This document shows, piece by piece, positions 11,029 through 22,485 of a stretch of DNA of 64,000 nt. The stretch lies in contig NW_013171827.1 in the NCBI RefSeq assembly GCF_000151665.1, positions 765,066 through 829,065 on the forward strand, written 5' to 3'. The position numbers were made by a program, and so were the translations under genes. The stretch comes from Blastocystis hominis. Taxonomy: Eukaryota > Sar > Bigyra > Opalinata > Blastocystidae. Position 1 is the first letter of the stretch. Each line of letters opens with the position of its first letter. The notes beneath the pieces are model-generated. The model was not told the DNA's origin and searched no databases. It saw only the letters and a list, made by a program, of their open reading frames with translations.

Positions 11029-11914
11029 TTAGAAACGCTCTCTCTGTCGAGCAGCAACCTGTTTCATCTGGTTATACACCTTGCTGGGAGGTGAGCCCAT
11101 GATCAGATTGCAGATTGCATTCCTCGCAATCGCAATATTAGCATAGGACCCCATGATGTGAATCCTAAAATATAAAAATAATCGGCAAAACGAATCATAC
11201 GTCTGGTCAGCTAACACGATTCGGCAGCGCGTAGCGTTTTCAATCGCAAACTTGGTCTTGCCCATCTATCTCTCACAAATCGATTCTGCGGCCACCTGTC
11301 CAGCAATTCGACCGATCGCTCGACTGATGTGGTCGCCATGAAGCAGACGAACGTCCTTGATTTCGAAGGTTTCTGCACGTGAATCGATGTGAAAGCAACG
11401 ACCAATGTATAAATCGTCCAAACGAAGCAGAGCCACTGCGTCTGCAATGTCGAAACCCAGCATAAACGCATGGATGTAGTCTTCTCCCTTCTGCAGACAA
11501 CTGCTGTCCACAGTGTGAGGAGAAGTCTGCAGAGTAAGCAAAGACACAACAACCATACCTTTAGCTCAACACAGTTGGTCTTCTTGTTGAATCGAATCAG
11601 CAATTTTAACTGGTCAACTACTGGACGCATCAACTTTTCCCAGTTGTTCTTAAGCGGTGTTTGTATATTAAGATGACTATACAAGTTGTGCAATGCACAT
11701 TAATCAGGATATGAATCGATTTGGAGGACAACGAATGCGACGAATCTCCTCCTTGCCCTAAAAGGTAAACATTGCAATCACCTCCTACAGCCATGTCTTT
11801 TGCAGAAAGGGCAGGAAAACTAGGCGCATCTTCTACGTTCTTCTCTTCTGCCACCTTCTCCATCTTGTCTTCGATCTCTTTGGCACTCACTACGTTCTTT
11901 TTTTCTTCTTCCAT
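11029..11914 (-). CDS. PNO1: PNO1/Dim2-type KH-domain ribosome assembly factor
   Basis: The C-terminal exons match PNO1 closely, with the characteristic run from K-F-A-I-E-N-A-T-R through I-V-L-A-D-Q to I-M-G-S and A-R-N-A-I, then [11 protein letters not shown] and A-A-R-Q-R-E-R-F at the very end. PNO1 is the 40S pre-rRNA processing factor that partners the nuclease NOB1. The start at 11914 gives an acidic/Lys-rich N-terminus (M-E-E-E-K-K-N-V), usual for the family. The gene is split by several introns, the clearest being about 36 nt at 11165-11200 between D-Q-T and I-H-I-M-G-S. Others lie near 11270, 11530-11560 and 11690-11760, with less certain borders. The stop is TAA. It is divergent from nothing close; two tRNA genes lie just upstream. 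Confidence 0.85.
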
Positions 11915-11990
11915 TGTTTTTCGAAGATAGAATGGTTTGCTGCTGTAAAACAATAGTTTGTAATTTCCCAGGGAAAAAAGGGAAAAAGAA

Positions 11991-12063
11991 TTCCCACACC
12001 GGGAATCGAACCCGGATCGGCAGGGTGAGAGCCTGCTATCCTAACCTATTAGACTATATGGGA
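11991..12063 (-). tRNA. tRNA-Glu (anticodon CTC), copy 1
   Basis: On the minus strand the 73-nt sequence folds as a standard cloverleaf. The acceptor stem pairs TCCCATA with TGTGGGA. The anticodon stem is GCAGG/CCTGC with loop CTCTCAC (anticodon CTC), and the T arm is CCGGG TTCGATT CCCGG. A TTTTT run on the minus strand follows within about 10 nt as a pol III terminator. It is identical to the second copy 209 bp away. Confidence 0.95.
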
Positions 12064-12199
12064 TCTATATTCGTTTTCAATAAGGCATATACAAGATGCT
12101 GTTCTTCTATCATAATCTTTCCAAAATAAGATGGTTTGTTATCGTGATACAATTGTCTGTAGTTTCAAGTGATAAAAAACAAGAAAAAGGGAAAAAGAA

Positions 12200-12272
12200 T
12201 TCCCACACCGGGAATCGAACCCGGATCGGCAGGGTGAGAGCCTGCTATCCTAACCTATTAGACTATATGGGA
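12200..12272 (-). tRNA. tRNA-Glu (anticodon CTC), copy 2
   Basis: It is identical over all 73 nt to the copy at 11991-12063. The 3' flank (minus strand TTCTTTTTCCC) is also shared, so the two are a recent tandem duplication that includes the terminator. The 5' flanks differ. Confidence 0.95.
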
Positions 12273-12353
12273 CCTGTTTTAACCTCTCAACATAGTACAT
12301 ACAACACTCCAGACAGATCCTTTCGTTTCCAACCAAACAATTGTTTACTTACA

Positions 12354-13775
12354 ATGCCTATTGATATTAACCTGCTTCGTGTCTCGCGTGGAGGAAACCC
12401 GGACTTGGTTCGTAAATCTCAGAAAGACCGTTTTGCCAGCGTGGAGCTTGTCGATGAAGTGATCGCTCTGGATGATGTACCTTTCGTGTTTCCAATTCAC
12501 TGTAGAAATGGAGAGCTCTTGTTGGAAGCATTGACAACATGAAGAAGGAAAAGCGTATTTTGTCCACTGCTGTATGCTTCGACAATTGGATCTGATCAAT
12601 AGATCGGAAAGGCTCGCAAGGAGGGCAAAGATGCAGCGGAGGAAGCCGCAAAGGTGAAGGAGGTGACTGCAAAGATCGAAGAAACGGAGAAGGAAGTGGA
12701 GAAAGTGCGTGTGGAGCGTGATGCCAAGTTGGGCAAGATCGGTAACATATTATCGGATACTTGCATCATCGACAACAACGAGGACAACAACGGTGTTGTC
12801 TGGAAGTGGGGAACGCCCCGTCCCATGACCAAGGATATGTATTGCCATCACGAGCTTTTGTGGATGCTCGATGGCTACGAACCCGAGCGCGGAACGCGCG
12901 TAGCGGGCCATCGTGGATACTTCCTGAAGGGTTCTGCGGTGCTGTTGAACCAGGCGATCATCATGTACGCGATGCAATGGAACACAAAGCGCGGATTCAC
13001 GCTGTTGCAGACTCCGTACTTCATGAATCGCGACGTGATGGCCGGCGTTGCGCAGCTGGAGGACTTCGACGAGAGTCTGTACCACGTTGAAGGGGAGGAG
13101 GGCGAAGAGAAATATTTAATCGCGACGTCGGAGCAGCCGATCTGCGGGTATCACATGGGCGAGTGGCTGGACGAGAAGGAGCTGCCGTTGAAATACACGG
13201 GGTTCTCAACGAACTTCCGGAAGGAGGCCGGAGCGCACGGGAAGGACACGTGGGGCATTTTCCGCGTGCACCAGTTCGACAAAGTGGAGCAGTTCGTGAT
13301 TTCGAAGCCGGAGGAGAGCTGGGCGATGCACGAATACATGATTCAGAACTCGCGCGAGTTCTACGAGTCGCTGAATCTGCCGTACCGCGTGGTGAACATC
13401 GTGTCGGGCGCGCTGAACAACGCGGCGGCGAAGAAATACGATCTGGAAGGATGGTTCCCGGGGTACGAAGCGTACCGCGAGCTGGTGTCGTGCAGCAACT
13501 GCACGGATTATCAGAGCCGCGCGATGGAGATTCGGTGCGGCGCGACGAAGAAGAAGAACGAGGAGAAGAAGTACGTGCACATGCTGAACTCGACGCTGTG
13601 CGCGTTGACGCGGACGCTGTGCTGCATTCTGGAGAACTATCAGACGAGCGAGGGCGTGGAGATCCCCGAGGTGTTGCAGCCGTGGATGGGCGGAATCAAG
13701 TTCCTGCCGTTCAAACGACCGCTGCCGCCCGCGATGCTGAAGGCCAGAGAGGAGAGACTGAAGCAGATGAAGTAG
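12354..13775 (+). CDS. SARS1: Seryl-tRNA synthetase, cytosolic type, 453 aa
   Basis: It charges tRNA-Ser with serine. The ATG at 12354 begins the canonical N-terminus D-I-N-L-x-R-V-x-R-G-G-N-P. Two introns, 12477-12505 (29 nt) and 12572-12602 (31 nt), restore the frame through the N-terminal helical arm. The catalytic domain is intact. It has class II motif 2 (F-R-K-E-A-G-A-H-G-K-D-T-x-G-I-F-R-V-H-Q-F) and E-I-R-C-G, followed by a short C-terminal segment ending K-Q-M-K before a genomic TAG. Its length is close to eukaryotic cytosolic SerRS. The octamer TGTTTGTT follows 33 nt after the stop. Coding sequence is GC-richer than in the LRR genes nearby. Confidence 0.95.
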
Positions 13776-13808
13776 AGGGAATGGGAATAAGAATTATGGA
13801 ATGGGTAT

Positions 13809-13816
13809 TGTTTGTT
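13809..13816 (+). promoter_or_regulatory. TGTTTGTT 3'-end motif of seryl-tRNA synthetase
   Basis: Exact octamer 33 nt after the TAG, and only about 75 nt before the next gene's start, which shows how compact the gene spacing is. Confidence 0.75.
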
Positions 13817-13892
13817 TTTAAGAAATATGGGGTATTTTTGGAATGGGGCAGGGGTTTATTATTTTAATTTCGAAAAGGACTCTCTGTATGGA

Positions 13893-16800
13893 ATGGAGAC
13901 TTTAGATGAGTGTCCTTGTGTAAAACCTGTGCAGCAGTCGCTTTACAACATGGACAGCCTGATTGATGTTTCTTCTTCGATGGATGAGGAACAGCTGGAG
14001 ATCGAGAAAAAACAAAATTGCATGATCGTGTCTTCTGTGGATTGTTTGTATTCGGATCCAACTCTGTTTGATTCGTTTCCTCTACCGATTGGGTTGATTA
14101 TCCACCCGTTTTTGCACAATTCGGATTCTACCATACATATCAAATCGAAACCCGTGCGCTGTGAGAATTGTGGGGTGGTGGCGTCGAAGTTGAGCGAGGT
14201 TGAGTCAAATGGCTGTTGGAAGTGCACCTTTTGCAGTTCAATCAGTTCGGAACCATACAAAGGGGAATATATAAATAAGAACAAACAAATCAATATTCTG
14301 GAGTGCTACCCGGAGCTATCGGAGGATGCGGAAACGGTTGAATTTGGAACTTGTTCGGAAGATGAGAACACGTTATACTCTCCGACTCTGGACACGCATG
14401 CTATAATTTTTGTGATCGATAAATCCTTAACGACGAAGCAGTTTTTACACATTCAAAATTCCTTGTCTGTTGTGTTTAGTAGTCCTTCTCTAAGTCACTA
14501 CTATATTGGACTGATTGTTTTTGGAGAAGTAATCGAGATCTACGAACTGGGAGGCCAAATCGGAGAAGCCGACGTGTATCCTGGATCTCATTTACCTTCC
14601 GCTGCAGTTCGCCTCTTTAGCGGTGGATCTCAACCCTAGGATGAGCAGTATGTTCGTGTTCACGAACGTGAGGGCAGTGATCGCACGAAAGCTTCCGAGT
14701 CGTTTGCCAGTTATCTCGCTCCTTTCGAAGTAAACCAAACTCGTTTTTTGGACATCTTGAGCACGTTTACTGTGAAAGAAGAGCGGTGATTGGTTTGCTC
14801 ATTGTGGCTCATTCCTAGAATTCATCCGATTTCGATCCTCACCTTTCTCACGGCTACACGATATGCGGAGCTGCTCTTTAGTACCGGCGTATTCGCTTCG
14901 GGACAGATCATCGTGTGCACCCAAGGCTTTTTCTACGATTTGCCTTCAGATCCTTATTTGCGGATGGGTTCAGCAGTAGCAACTCGATTTTGAAAGTCTA
15001 ATTTGAAGGAGGAAATCGTAGACGCCGAGCTGTTACATCAGCGATTGTTTTGCTACCAAAATCATCTTGTGATCGACGCTTATCTAAGCGGGTGTATGTA
15101 CAACTCCATCCGAATCCTCAAAGTACCCTCGCTCATCCATCTTTCGATCGTGTCTAGTCTTTGATTACGCCTCCCGGAGGCTCCGTTTTGCTCCTCGCTG
15201 ATTCCTTTCAGACCGATTTTATCAACTGTATCGCTCGCTCTTTCCACTCTGCGAGCTCTTCCTCCACGCTCACCATCCACATCGGAGAAGGAATGGAGGT
15301 CGAGCGCGTCCTCGGCACCTGCATGACCTCCTCCATCAAACGTTTCGATCCGAACCCTCCTTCATTGTAGGGTTTGGAAACTCCTCTGTGGTGACCGTCG
15401 AATTGGGGCGTTGCTTCGCCTCGACTTCGATCACGCTGCTGCTCAGCGCTGCTCCGAATCGCCGTCCGCTTCCCTGGAAAATCCCTGTAGGAGTCGAGAT
15501 CGCGCTTTCCGAGCAGATCCAAGCGGAGATCAGCTATGTGGATCGCGTTTCCAAGCAGCGTTTGACGCGTTTGCAGACGTTCTGCGTGCAAGGGACCGAC
15601 GATCGCGTGGACTTCCTCAGCCGCATCGACGGCTACTCGACGGCGGTGCTCATCGCGAAAGACGTTTGCAGCAACGTTGCTTCGCTCTCTTCTGGTTCTG
15701 TTTAGCTCGACACGTCGTCCACGGTGACGGAGAACGTGAAATACGGCATCGACTATCTTCTCAGTCAGATCCTCGCCTTCTATCGTCGCTTCTACTCCCA
15801 GCCGTCGACTCATTCCTTGGATCATCCTCCTGCGTTCAGCACGCCGCCTCCGCCCCTGCCTTCCACGCTCTTCAGCTCGCCTCCTCCTCCTTCACTCACG
15901 TCCTCGCCTTCCTATTCCTCCTTCTACTCCTACACTCGCACGTTATCGCAAGGCGATCTCACCACCGTCGTCGACTCCTTCGACTCTCCGTCTTCTCATC
16001 CCTCCTTTTCCCCCTCCCTCTCTCCCAGCCATCTCGCTTCTCCTCCGCTTCCTCCCTCGCCTTCTCGCTGGTCCTGGCTCCTTTCTCTCTTCTCTCGCTC
16101 TGCCTTCCGCCCTTTTTCATCCTCCTTTGCTTCCTCCTCGTCGCTCCACACGCGATCGCAGTCCGATTCCTCCATCCAATCCCACCTCCCTCCGCTTCTC
16201 CGCGGGCTCCCGCTCTATCTCTACAGCCTCCATCGCGGCTGTTTGTTCGGCGACTGCTTCCACAACGGCGATCTCCTCCAGCTCCATCGCCTCCGCCTCG
16301 CCTCCGCCTCCCTCCAAGACTCCCTTCGCATCATTCTTCCTCGCCTGGTCCTCGCTCGCAGCGACTCCGACGCTCCCATCCATCGAATTCGATCCGTTCC
16401 CGCCACCACGCCGCCGCCTCCGATCCCTTCCGTTCTCTCGCATCCGAGCGGTTTGGCCAGCGTGGGTTCCATGCCGCTCCTCTCCGTGCAGTCGAGCCCC
16501 AGCGCGCGCTCGGAGGTGTCGGTGGAGAAGGAGGAGGGCTGCGAGTTCGTGATGCTGGTAGCGGAGGATTCGACCGACGGCTTCCCCTATTTTATGAAGA
16601 GAAGCATGATGGGACGCTCGACTGCCGCGCCGATTCACCCCGAGTTGATGGTTTTGCCTCCCGAAACGCTCGCGTTGATGAGCGACTCGATTGTGGTGCT
16701 GGACACGGAGCGCGAGATCTTTATCTGGATCGGAACGGAGCGATCGGAGGTCGACGCGGATCCTTTGTATGATCACTGCGTTTCGCTGGCTCTGTCTATG

Positions 16801-17038
16801 AACCAGGAGCGATTCCCGCCGTCCATTATTCGGGTGGTGCGAGAGGGGTCGTCGAGTGCTCGGTTTGTGCTCAGCAATTTGATTCCTTCGCATAAAGACC
16901 CGATCGAAACGTCATTTCTGTCACTTCCCTTTCTGGCGACGTTACCTCCACAGTATTTGAGGCAACACTGTAATAAATTCCTACGAACGGACGATATGTC
17001 CTTCCGTGAATATATGGTCAAAATCTATCATTTTAAGT
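13893..17038 (+). CDS. SEC23: COPII coat protein, Sec23-like, without a genomic stop codon
   Basis: Sec23/Sec24 proteins form the inner COPII coat on ER exit sites. The N-terminal part has a C-x-x-C ... C-x-x-C zinc finger (V-R-C-E-N-C and W-K-C-T-F-C). A vWA-like trunk follows (I-I-F-V-I-D-K ... I-G-L-I-V-F-G), then helices near 15720-15800. The C-terminal gelsolin-like domain favours Sec23 over Sec24: R-F-P-P-S-I-I-R, then S-S-A-R-F-V-L-S-N and T-D-D-M-S-F-R-E-Y-M. A Ser/Pro-rich insertion of about 150 residues (15800-16230) splits the helical region. Several short introns lie between 14620 and 15720, with borders I cannot all fix. The last exon has no in-frame stop before the 3' motif. Cleavage after T17038 plus poly(A) gives TAA after ...K-I-Y-H-F-K. 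Confidence 0.8.
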
Positions 17039-17042
17039 GCGG

Positions 17043-17050
17043 TGTTTGTT
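17043..17050 (+). promoter_or_regulatory. TGTTTGTT 3'-end motif of the Sec23-like gene
   Basis: Exact octamer overlapping the still-open reading frame. The four bases before it are GCGG, preceded by the T that would become TAA after polyadenylation. Confidence 0.8.
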
Positions 17051-17353
17051 CTTGTGATAAATTTGTCTCCATAAGCTTTTTGTGCTATTATTGATGTTGG
17101 TTTTGGTTTTGTCACACTCCTCTGGGAAATAGGAATTGAAGCTTGTAAACCAAGAAAAACAATAATCCTATGGCTGATTTTCGTCAACAAAATAGGAAAT
17201 TATATTGAGGAGCAAAACTTTTCGTTTGGCACGATTGACCATAGAATATCCCTTTTTATGCCTTTACTGATATTACAACTTGAAATAACAATTGTTATGA
17301 AATGAATTTTAGAAAACAATGATTTGGCTTATTTTGGCATATTACTTATACTG

Positions 17354-19066
17354 ATGCAAAAGTTTGTCGATTTGCTCAATTCTGAATTGAGCGGCTATAG
17401 TCTAGATACTTCTCTTATCCAAAGTTCGCAATCATGCTTGGATATAGAAATGAAAGTGTATGACTGGATTTCATTTATATTGAGTAACAGAGAATGTGTA
17501 CTATTGAAAATGAATAATGGCGTATTTTTGAATCAAGGATTTGTGGTGAACGATGAGAAAGTGTTAAAAGTGTTTGGAAATCATCAAATTGGTGCTATTT
17601 CGTATAATGAAGACACAAGTGGTGTTGAAAAAGGAAGTGTTAATTTGGAACATGGAAATCGATTTGAAGGATTGGTGTTGACAGAAAAAGAAGGTAAAAT
17701 TGGAATTCCATTTGGATATGGTGAAATGTATGATAATGATGGATTCTTGGTGTACAAGGGCATAATGATCAATTGGAAACGATTTGGATATGGATCGAGT
17801 TATCATAATAATGGTGGAGTGGAATATGAAGGATATTGGTGTGATGATAAGCGATTTGGAAGAGGAATCGTATGTGATCAGTATGGTAAGTTGGTGAACG
17901 AATGTATGTGGTACAATGGAATTGAAGGTGATTATAGTGAATACAAGGGGAACGGAAGCAAGCCATTGAGTATCTGTATCAAACATCTGAAACTGACTAA
18001 CAACTGTATACTGGTTGATTGGGATGTTTCTTTGTTGTATAATTTGGAATCAATCGAAATCGGGAATGAATGTTGTAGCTTAGTACAAACATTCAGAATC
18101 GATGGATTGAATCGGTTGACAATATTGAAAATCGGAATCAATTCATTCACCCAAAAAAGGAATAGCTTTGGCAAGGATGAATCAAAATCATTCCACGTAT
18201 TGAATTGCAAATCATTGAAAATAATTCAAATTTCGGAATACAGTTTCAGTGATTTTGGAGGAGTATTTGAATTGAAGAATCTGCCTTTACTTAAGTTCAT
18301 CAATTTTGGTTTGGTTGGATACAATTCATTCAATTTCTGGTATAGTTCGCTTGTGGTTCGAGGTAGAGATATGATAATGTATTTTATAATGATTAGATCT
18401 TCCAAATCTACAATCCATTATTTTAGGTAATTGTGCATTCCAATACGGATTATCAACAGTAATAGAAAGTATTAAGTGCCTTTGAATGAAATAATTGACA
18501 TAGATTGTCCAAATCTGCATTCCATTACCTTAGGAGATAGTGCACTTTGGGGTAGAATTGAAAACAATGCGTGCTCATTAGTATTGCGAGGTATGATAGG
18601 CGCGAATTGAATTGCATAAAATTTAGATCTGCCAAAACTAGTATCTATTACCAATTATAGAGGATGGAGTTTCAGTTATGTGCGTGAAGTGACATTGGAA
18701 AGTTTGCTTATATGTAAATATTGATAGGATGTAGATGTTCCTAATGTTAGAAATGTCAAACTGCCTTATGCATTCGAGATAGTTCAGTTTAAGTCAATTT
18801 CGAGTATTATGTTGGTTGATTGGATTCCACTCATAGATGTTTCTTCCATTCTTGCAGATCTAGTTAATAGTAGATCTTATTTTGCCAGAAGTGATGAGAG
18901 TGGTGAAAGTGATGAGAGTGATAATTCGACTGAAAGTGGAGACAGTGGATATGGTCTCGATAACTATACTATTAATGACTTCCTTGCTTATTTAAACGGC
19001 GATGATGACGAAGAGAATAATGATATGGCTGCTTTTGATGAATTTGATGATTACGATATGTATTAG
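17354..19066 (+). CDS. MORN-like / BspA-type LRR protein with acidic tail, 513 aa, six exons
   Basis: Exons are 17354-18362, 18397-18468, 18504-18590, 18627-18701, 18735-18803 and 18837-19066. Introns are 34, 35, 36, 33 and 33 nt, all phase 1 and GT...TAG. The start M-Q-K-F-V-D is chosen by alignment with M-Q-N-I-A-D-F-V-N-S of the genes at 35725 and 59322. Residues about 40-190 carry G-Y-G-x-x-Y and G-Y-W-C-D-D-K-R-F-G MORN-like repeats. LRRs follow to about residue 430. The final exon has the cap V-S-S-I-L-A-D-L and then a unique Ser/Asp/Glu-rich acidic tail of about 60 residues ending in tandem Asp/Tyr before TAG. No signal peptide is evident. Cellular role unknown. Confidence 0.8.
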
Positions 19067-19180
19067 TTACTACTCTTTACAGTCATGACTACTATTACTA
19101 TTTCTGTGTACAGTCTAGTATTTCTAATATATTTCTATTTTGTTTTTTTCTGAATCACTCATTTTGTACGTTAAAATATA

Positions 19181-19288
19181 ATGATATCACCAATACATTC
19201 AGTAGCAGCAGCTGTCGGAATTCTGCTTTGTATTGGACTCATCATATTATTCTTAGGCATTGCTTTGTTTATTGTATTAGTACAATAG
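19181..19288 (+). CDS. Possible 35-aa single-pass membrane microprotein
   Basis: ATG to TAG encodes 35 residues. After M-I-S-P-I-H-S-V-A-A-A-V-G it is almost purely hydrophobic (I-L-L-C-I-G-L-I-I-L-F-L-G-I-A-L-F-I-V-L-V-Q), a good single membrane helix. It lies between two convergent LRR genes. A TGTTTATT (one mismatch to the 3' motif) overlaps its end. It could be chance in AT-rich DNA. Confidence 0.3.
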   Translation: MISPIHSVAAAVGILLCIGLIILFLGIALFIVLVQ

Positions 19289-19345
19289 AACCATTACCAA
19301 TAGCTGGGTTTGCCAAGTCGAAGCAAGAATTGTGAACATAATTCC

Positions 19346-19353
19346 AACAAACA
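19346..19353 (-). promoter_or_regulatory. TGTTTGTT 3'-end motif of the 19408-24202 gene
   Basis: Exact octamer on the minus strand, 55 nt beyond the TAA. Confidence 0.75.
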
Positions 19354-19407
19354 AAAACTCACTACCATTGATCAATTCTCAATAACGGTAGTTCGTAATT
19401 CAAGCAG

Positions 19408-22400
19408 TTACTGACTTGGTGGCAGTAAATCTGAAAGAATAGAAGACACATCTAAAAATGTAGAACATTACTAAAAAATACTAGAAACGGATGTAACTTG
19501 AGTACGTTCAAATGAATTCTCCAGATCAACATACTGTATGTTGGAAATATCTGTATTTGTAAGTATTCTAAAATCGACTACTCTCAAGAGTAACTGTATA
19601 AGGATTCTGGAAGCAAAAACCATTTGCACACGTAAGAGAGGTTAAACTTGGTAGATCTATATGATTTTACATCACCCTATCTTATTCATACTTCGCATTG
19701 TCAAAAGCGATCTCGTTGTTGCTACACCTCGGAGAGAATATCGGCCAAGTTTAATGGATTGTAAAGAAGGAAGATCTATTCCGATTATGTTATTCATTCA
19801 CTATATTTTACTTTCAAATACAGTTTCTAAAGGGGAGACGCATACGTCATTACCTAATGTGATAAATTTTAGATTTGGAAGGTCTTATAATTCAATACAT
19901 AAAATCAATTTCTTACCTCGAATATATAATGAACCATAATAGAAATTGTATGAAGAACGTAGCGGTAGATTACTATCATATATACCCATTGTGATTGATT
20001 GTAGAGAAGGTAAATTCTTTAACTCAAAGTGTTTGTAATCACTAAAACTGAATAAACCTATCTCTAGATTTCTTAGTAAACCACAGTTCATTATTTTGAA
20101 TGATTTTGATGCATCACTTCCAGAGCCGTACCTTTTTTGTGTAAAGGAATTAGCTGCGATTATTACGTTGGTCAGCAGAGCATTATCGCTGATATTAAAC
20201 TGCTTAACATACATAAAATTGTCTTCCTCTATCCATAGAGTTTGTAGGTCTCTGAACCTGCTAGTAGATAGGGTTGTTAAGTCTATATCATTGCATGCAT
20301 TTTTAGCGACATGTAACATACTTGTTGTATTGTCCAAATCGTATATTTGTTGGCAATCCCCGCTAATATCTGTACTAGTTAGTTCCATAGAAGATACGTT
20401 GAATGTTTGTATTTCATAGAATCCTGAGCTTTTCTGAAATACCAAATAGGAATTATCATAACTAATATTAAAGTTTGAATTTGCGTTCCATCCATTTCCT
20501 CCCATATCTCTCATTATTATTGTATATTCTGTGGGATATAGACATATGAATGCATCGATAATCGTACAACTGTCTTGATAATAAACAGCTTCTTCTTGAG
20601 GTCGTATTTCCAAACCTTCATGAATCTCAAATGATTCCTGATCACTGACATCGTTTTCACAGCTCCGTTGAATATGAATAGGTATTTGTCCTTCAGTACA
20701 TTGATTTGGAATAGGTGTTATTACTTCAAAACTCTTAGGATCGAAAACTTGTTGAGATTCCGTTCCTTTTTTCATTTGGAATGGCAGTGTCTTATTATCC
20801 AAATCCAATTCTAACAGTGAATCGGAATACCATCCGTCATGATATGTATCTTTCATTATCAGGGTGTAATTTACAGGATTTAAACACAAATATGTGTTTA
20901 CATTAATACAAGTGTCTTGACTATAGATTGGTTCATTTTGTGGGAGTAAAAATGATCCTTCCGATATTTCAAATCCTTCTTGATAGCCATGGGCATATCC
21001 ACACTTTCTAAGCAAATGAACAGGTAACTGACCTTCAGAACACTGAGAAAGTATGAGCTGTGCCATATTAAACACCCTTTTACGAGAATCTTCAAATCTT
21101 ACACTGAATGACACTGATGAATTAACATATGTGAATTGAACTCCGTAAGGACTACTCCAGCCAGTATGTAGAGATGTCATTACAATGGTATGAATAACGG
21201 GTTTGAAACATATATATCGATGCGATGCTAGACAGTTGTTTTCAGCAAGAACTATACTGTTCTCTGACTCAGTATCCAATCCTTCATATAACTTAAATGT
21301 TTCACTATTTTCATAAGAACCACATGTACGATCATAGGTAAGCAAGAATTCTCCTTCACCACATTGCATATCCTTCGTAAAAATCATGGGATTGAATACA
21401 TGCGTTTCGTTTGTACTCCCACATTTTCTGTAAGTAGCAAATGAATCTTGATAGCTGACTCTTATGTAAGAATTAGTGTACCATCCTCCGCTATAAAGGT
21501 GATATGGTAAGATAGTATAATCAACCGGATTCATACAGAAGTATGTATCAACAGAATAGCAAAGATCTTGACTATAGATTGGTGAACCATGAGTCTGATT
21601 AACTGGTCCTTCATACAATGCAAATCCTTCTGCATTACCTTGATATATTGGGCATTTTCGTACAAAATGAATCAGCATTTGCCCGTCAGAACACTGAGGA
21701 GGGTCTAGCTTGACAGTTTCAAGAGTAGTAGCATTAAATATTTCAACAGATCCAGAAGATAAATACAGTGAAAACCTTATATTGTAATCTCCATGGGTCA
21801 TAATCAAAAGTGAACCTTCCCATCCACCACCATGCTTATCTCTCATAATTATAGTATGCAAAACGGGATTCAAGCAGATATATGTTAAAGTGAATAAACA
21901 TGAGTCTTGACTATAAACTGGTGTGCCATGTGGGTAAATATCTGCTCCTTCATATATGTCAAATGAAAAATGTTGGCCATTTTGTTTATAACAATTACGA
22001 TCCACATAGATTGGTATTTGTCCTTCAGAGCATTGAGGATGGCGTTCATTGATTATCTCTAGATTGGTAGCATTGAATATTTCTATTGAACCAGAATCCT
22101 TTTCCAAATGAAATGCATGAGAATATTCATCATGTGATAATACTAAGTACGAATTCCAACTCCATTTCCATCCACGTAAATGCTTCATAACAATAGTGTG
22201 TTCCATGGGCTTAAAGCATAAATAAGTATTTACAATTGTACAATTGTTTTGACTGTAAACTAATTTCCCGAAATATTGAATATTTGACCCCTCATATATT
22301 TCGAATGCTTCATTTTCAGGACTAGAAGTACATGTCCGATTTAGGTGGATAACTATTTCTCCCTCTCCACATTCAATAGGATATTGAGTAGTTGGTGCTG

Positions 22401-22426
22401 GAGTATGCGTGGGAGGTAAAGCAGAA

Positions 22427-22485
<59 letters not shown>

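Noticed and set aside
11914-12542. Plus-strand frames repeating the peptide N-S-H-T-G-N-R-T-R-I-G
   Set aside because: They are translations of the two tRNA-Glu genes in antisense.
15411-16772. 453-codon plus-strand frame rich in Leu/Ser/Arg, and a 258-codon minus-strand frame at 16117-16893
   Set aside because: Both overlap the Sec23-like coding frame that carries the gelsolin-type C-terminus; they arise from the C/T-rich tract.
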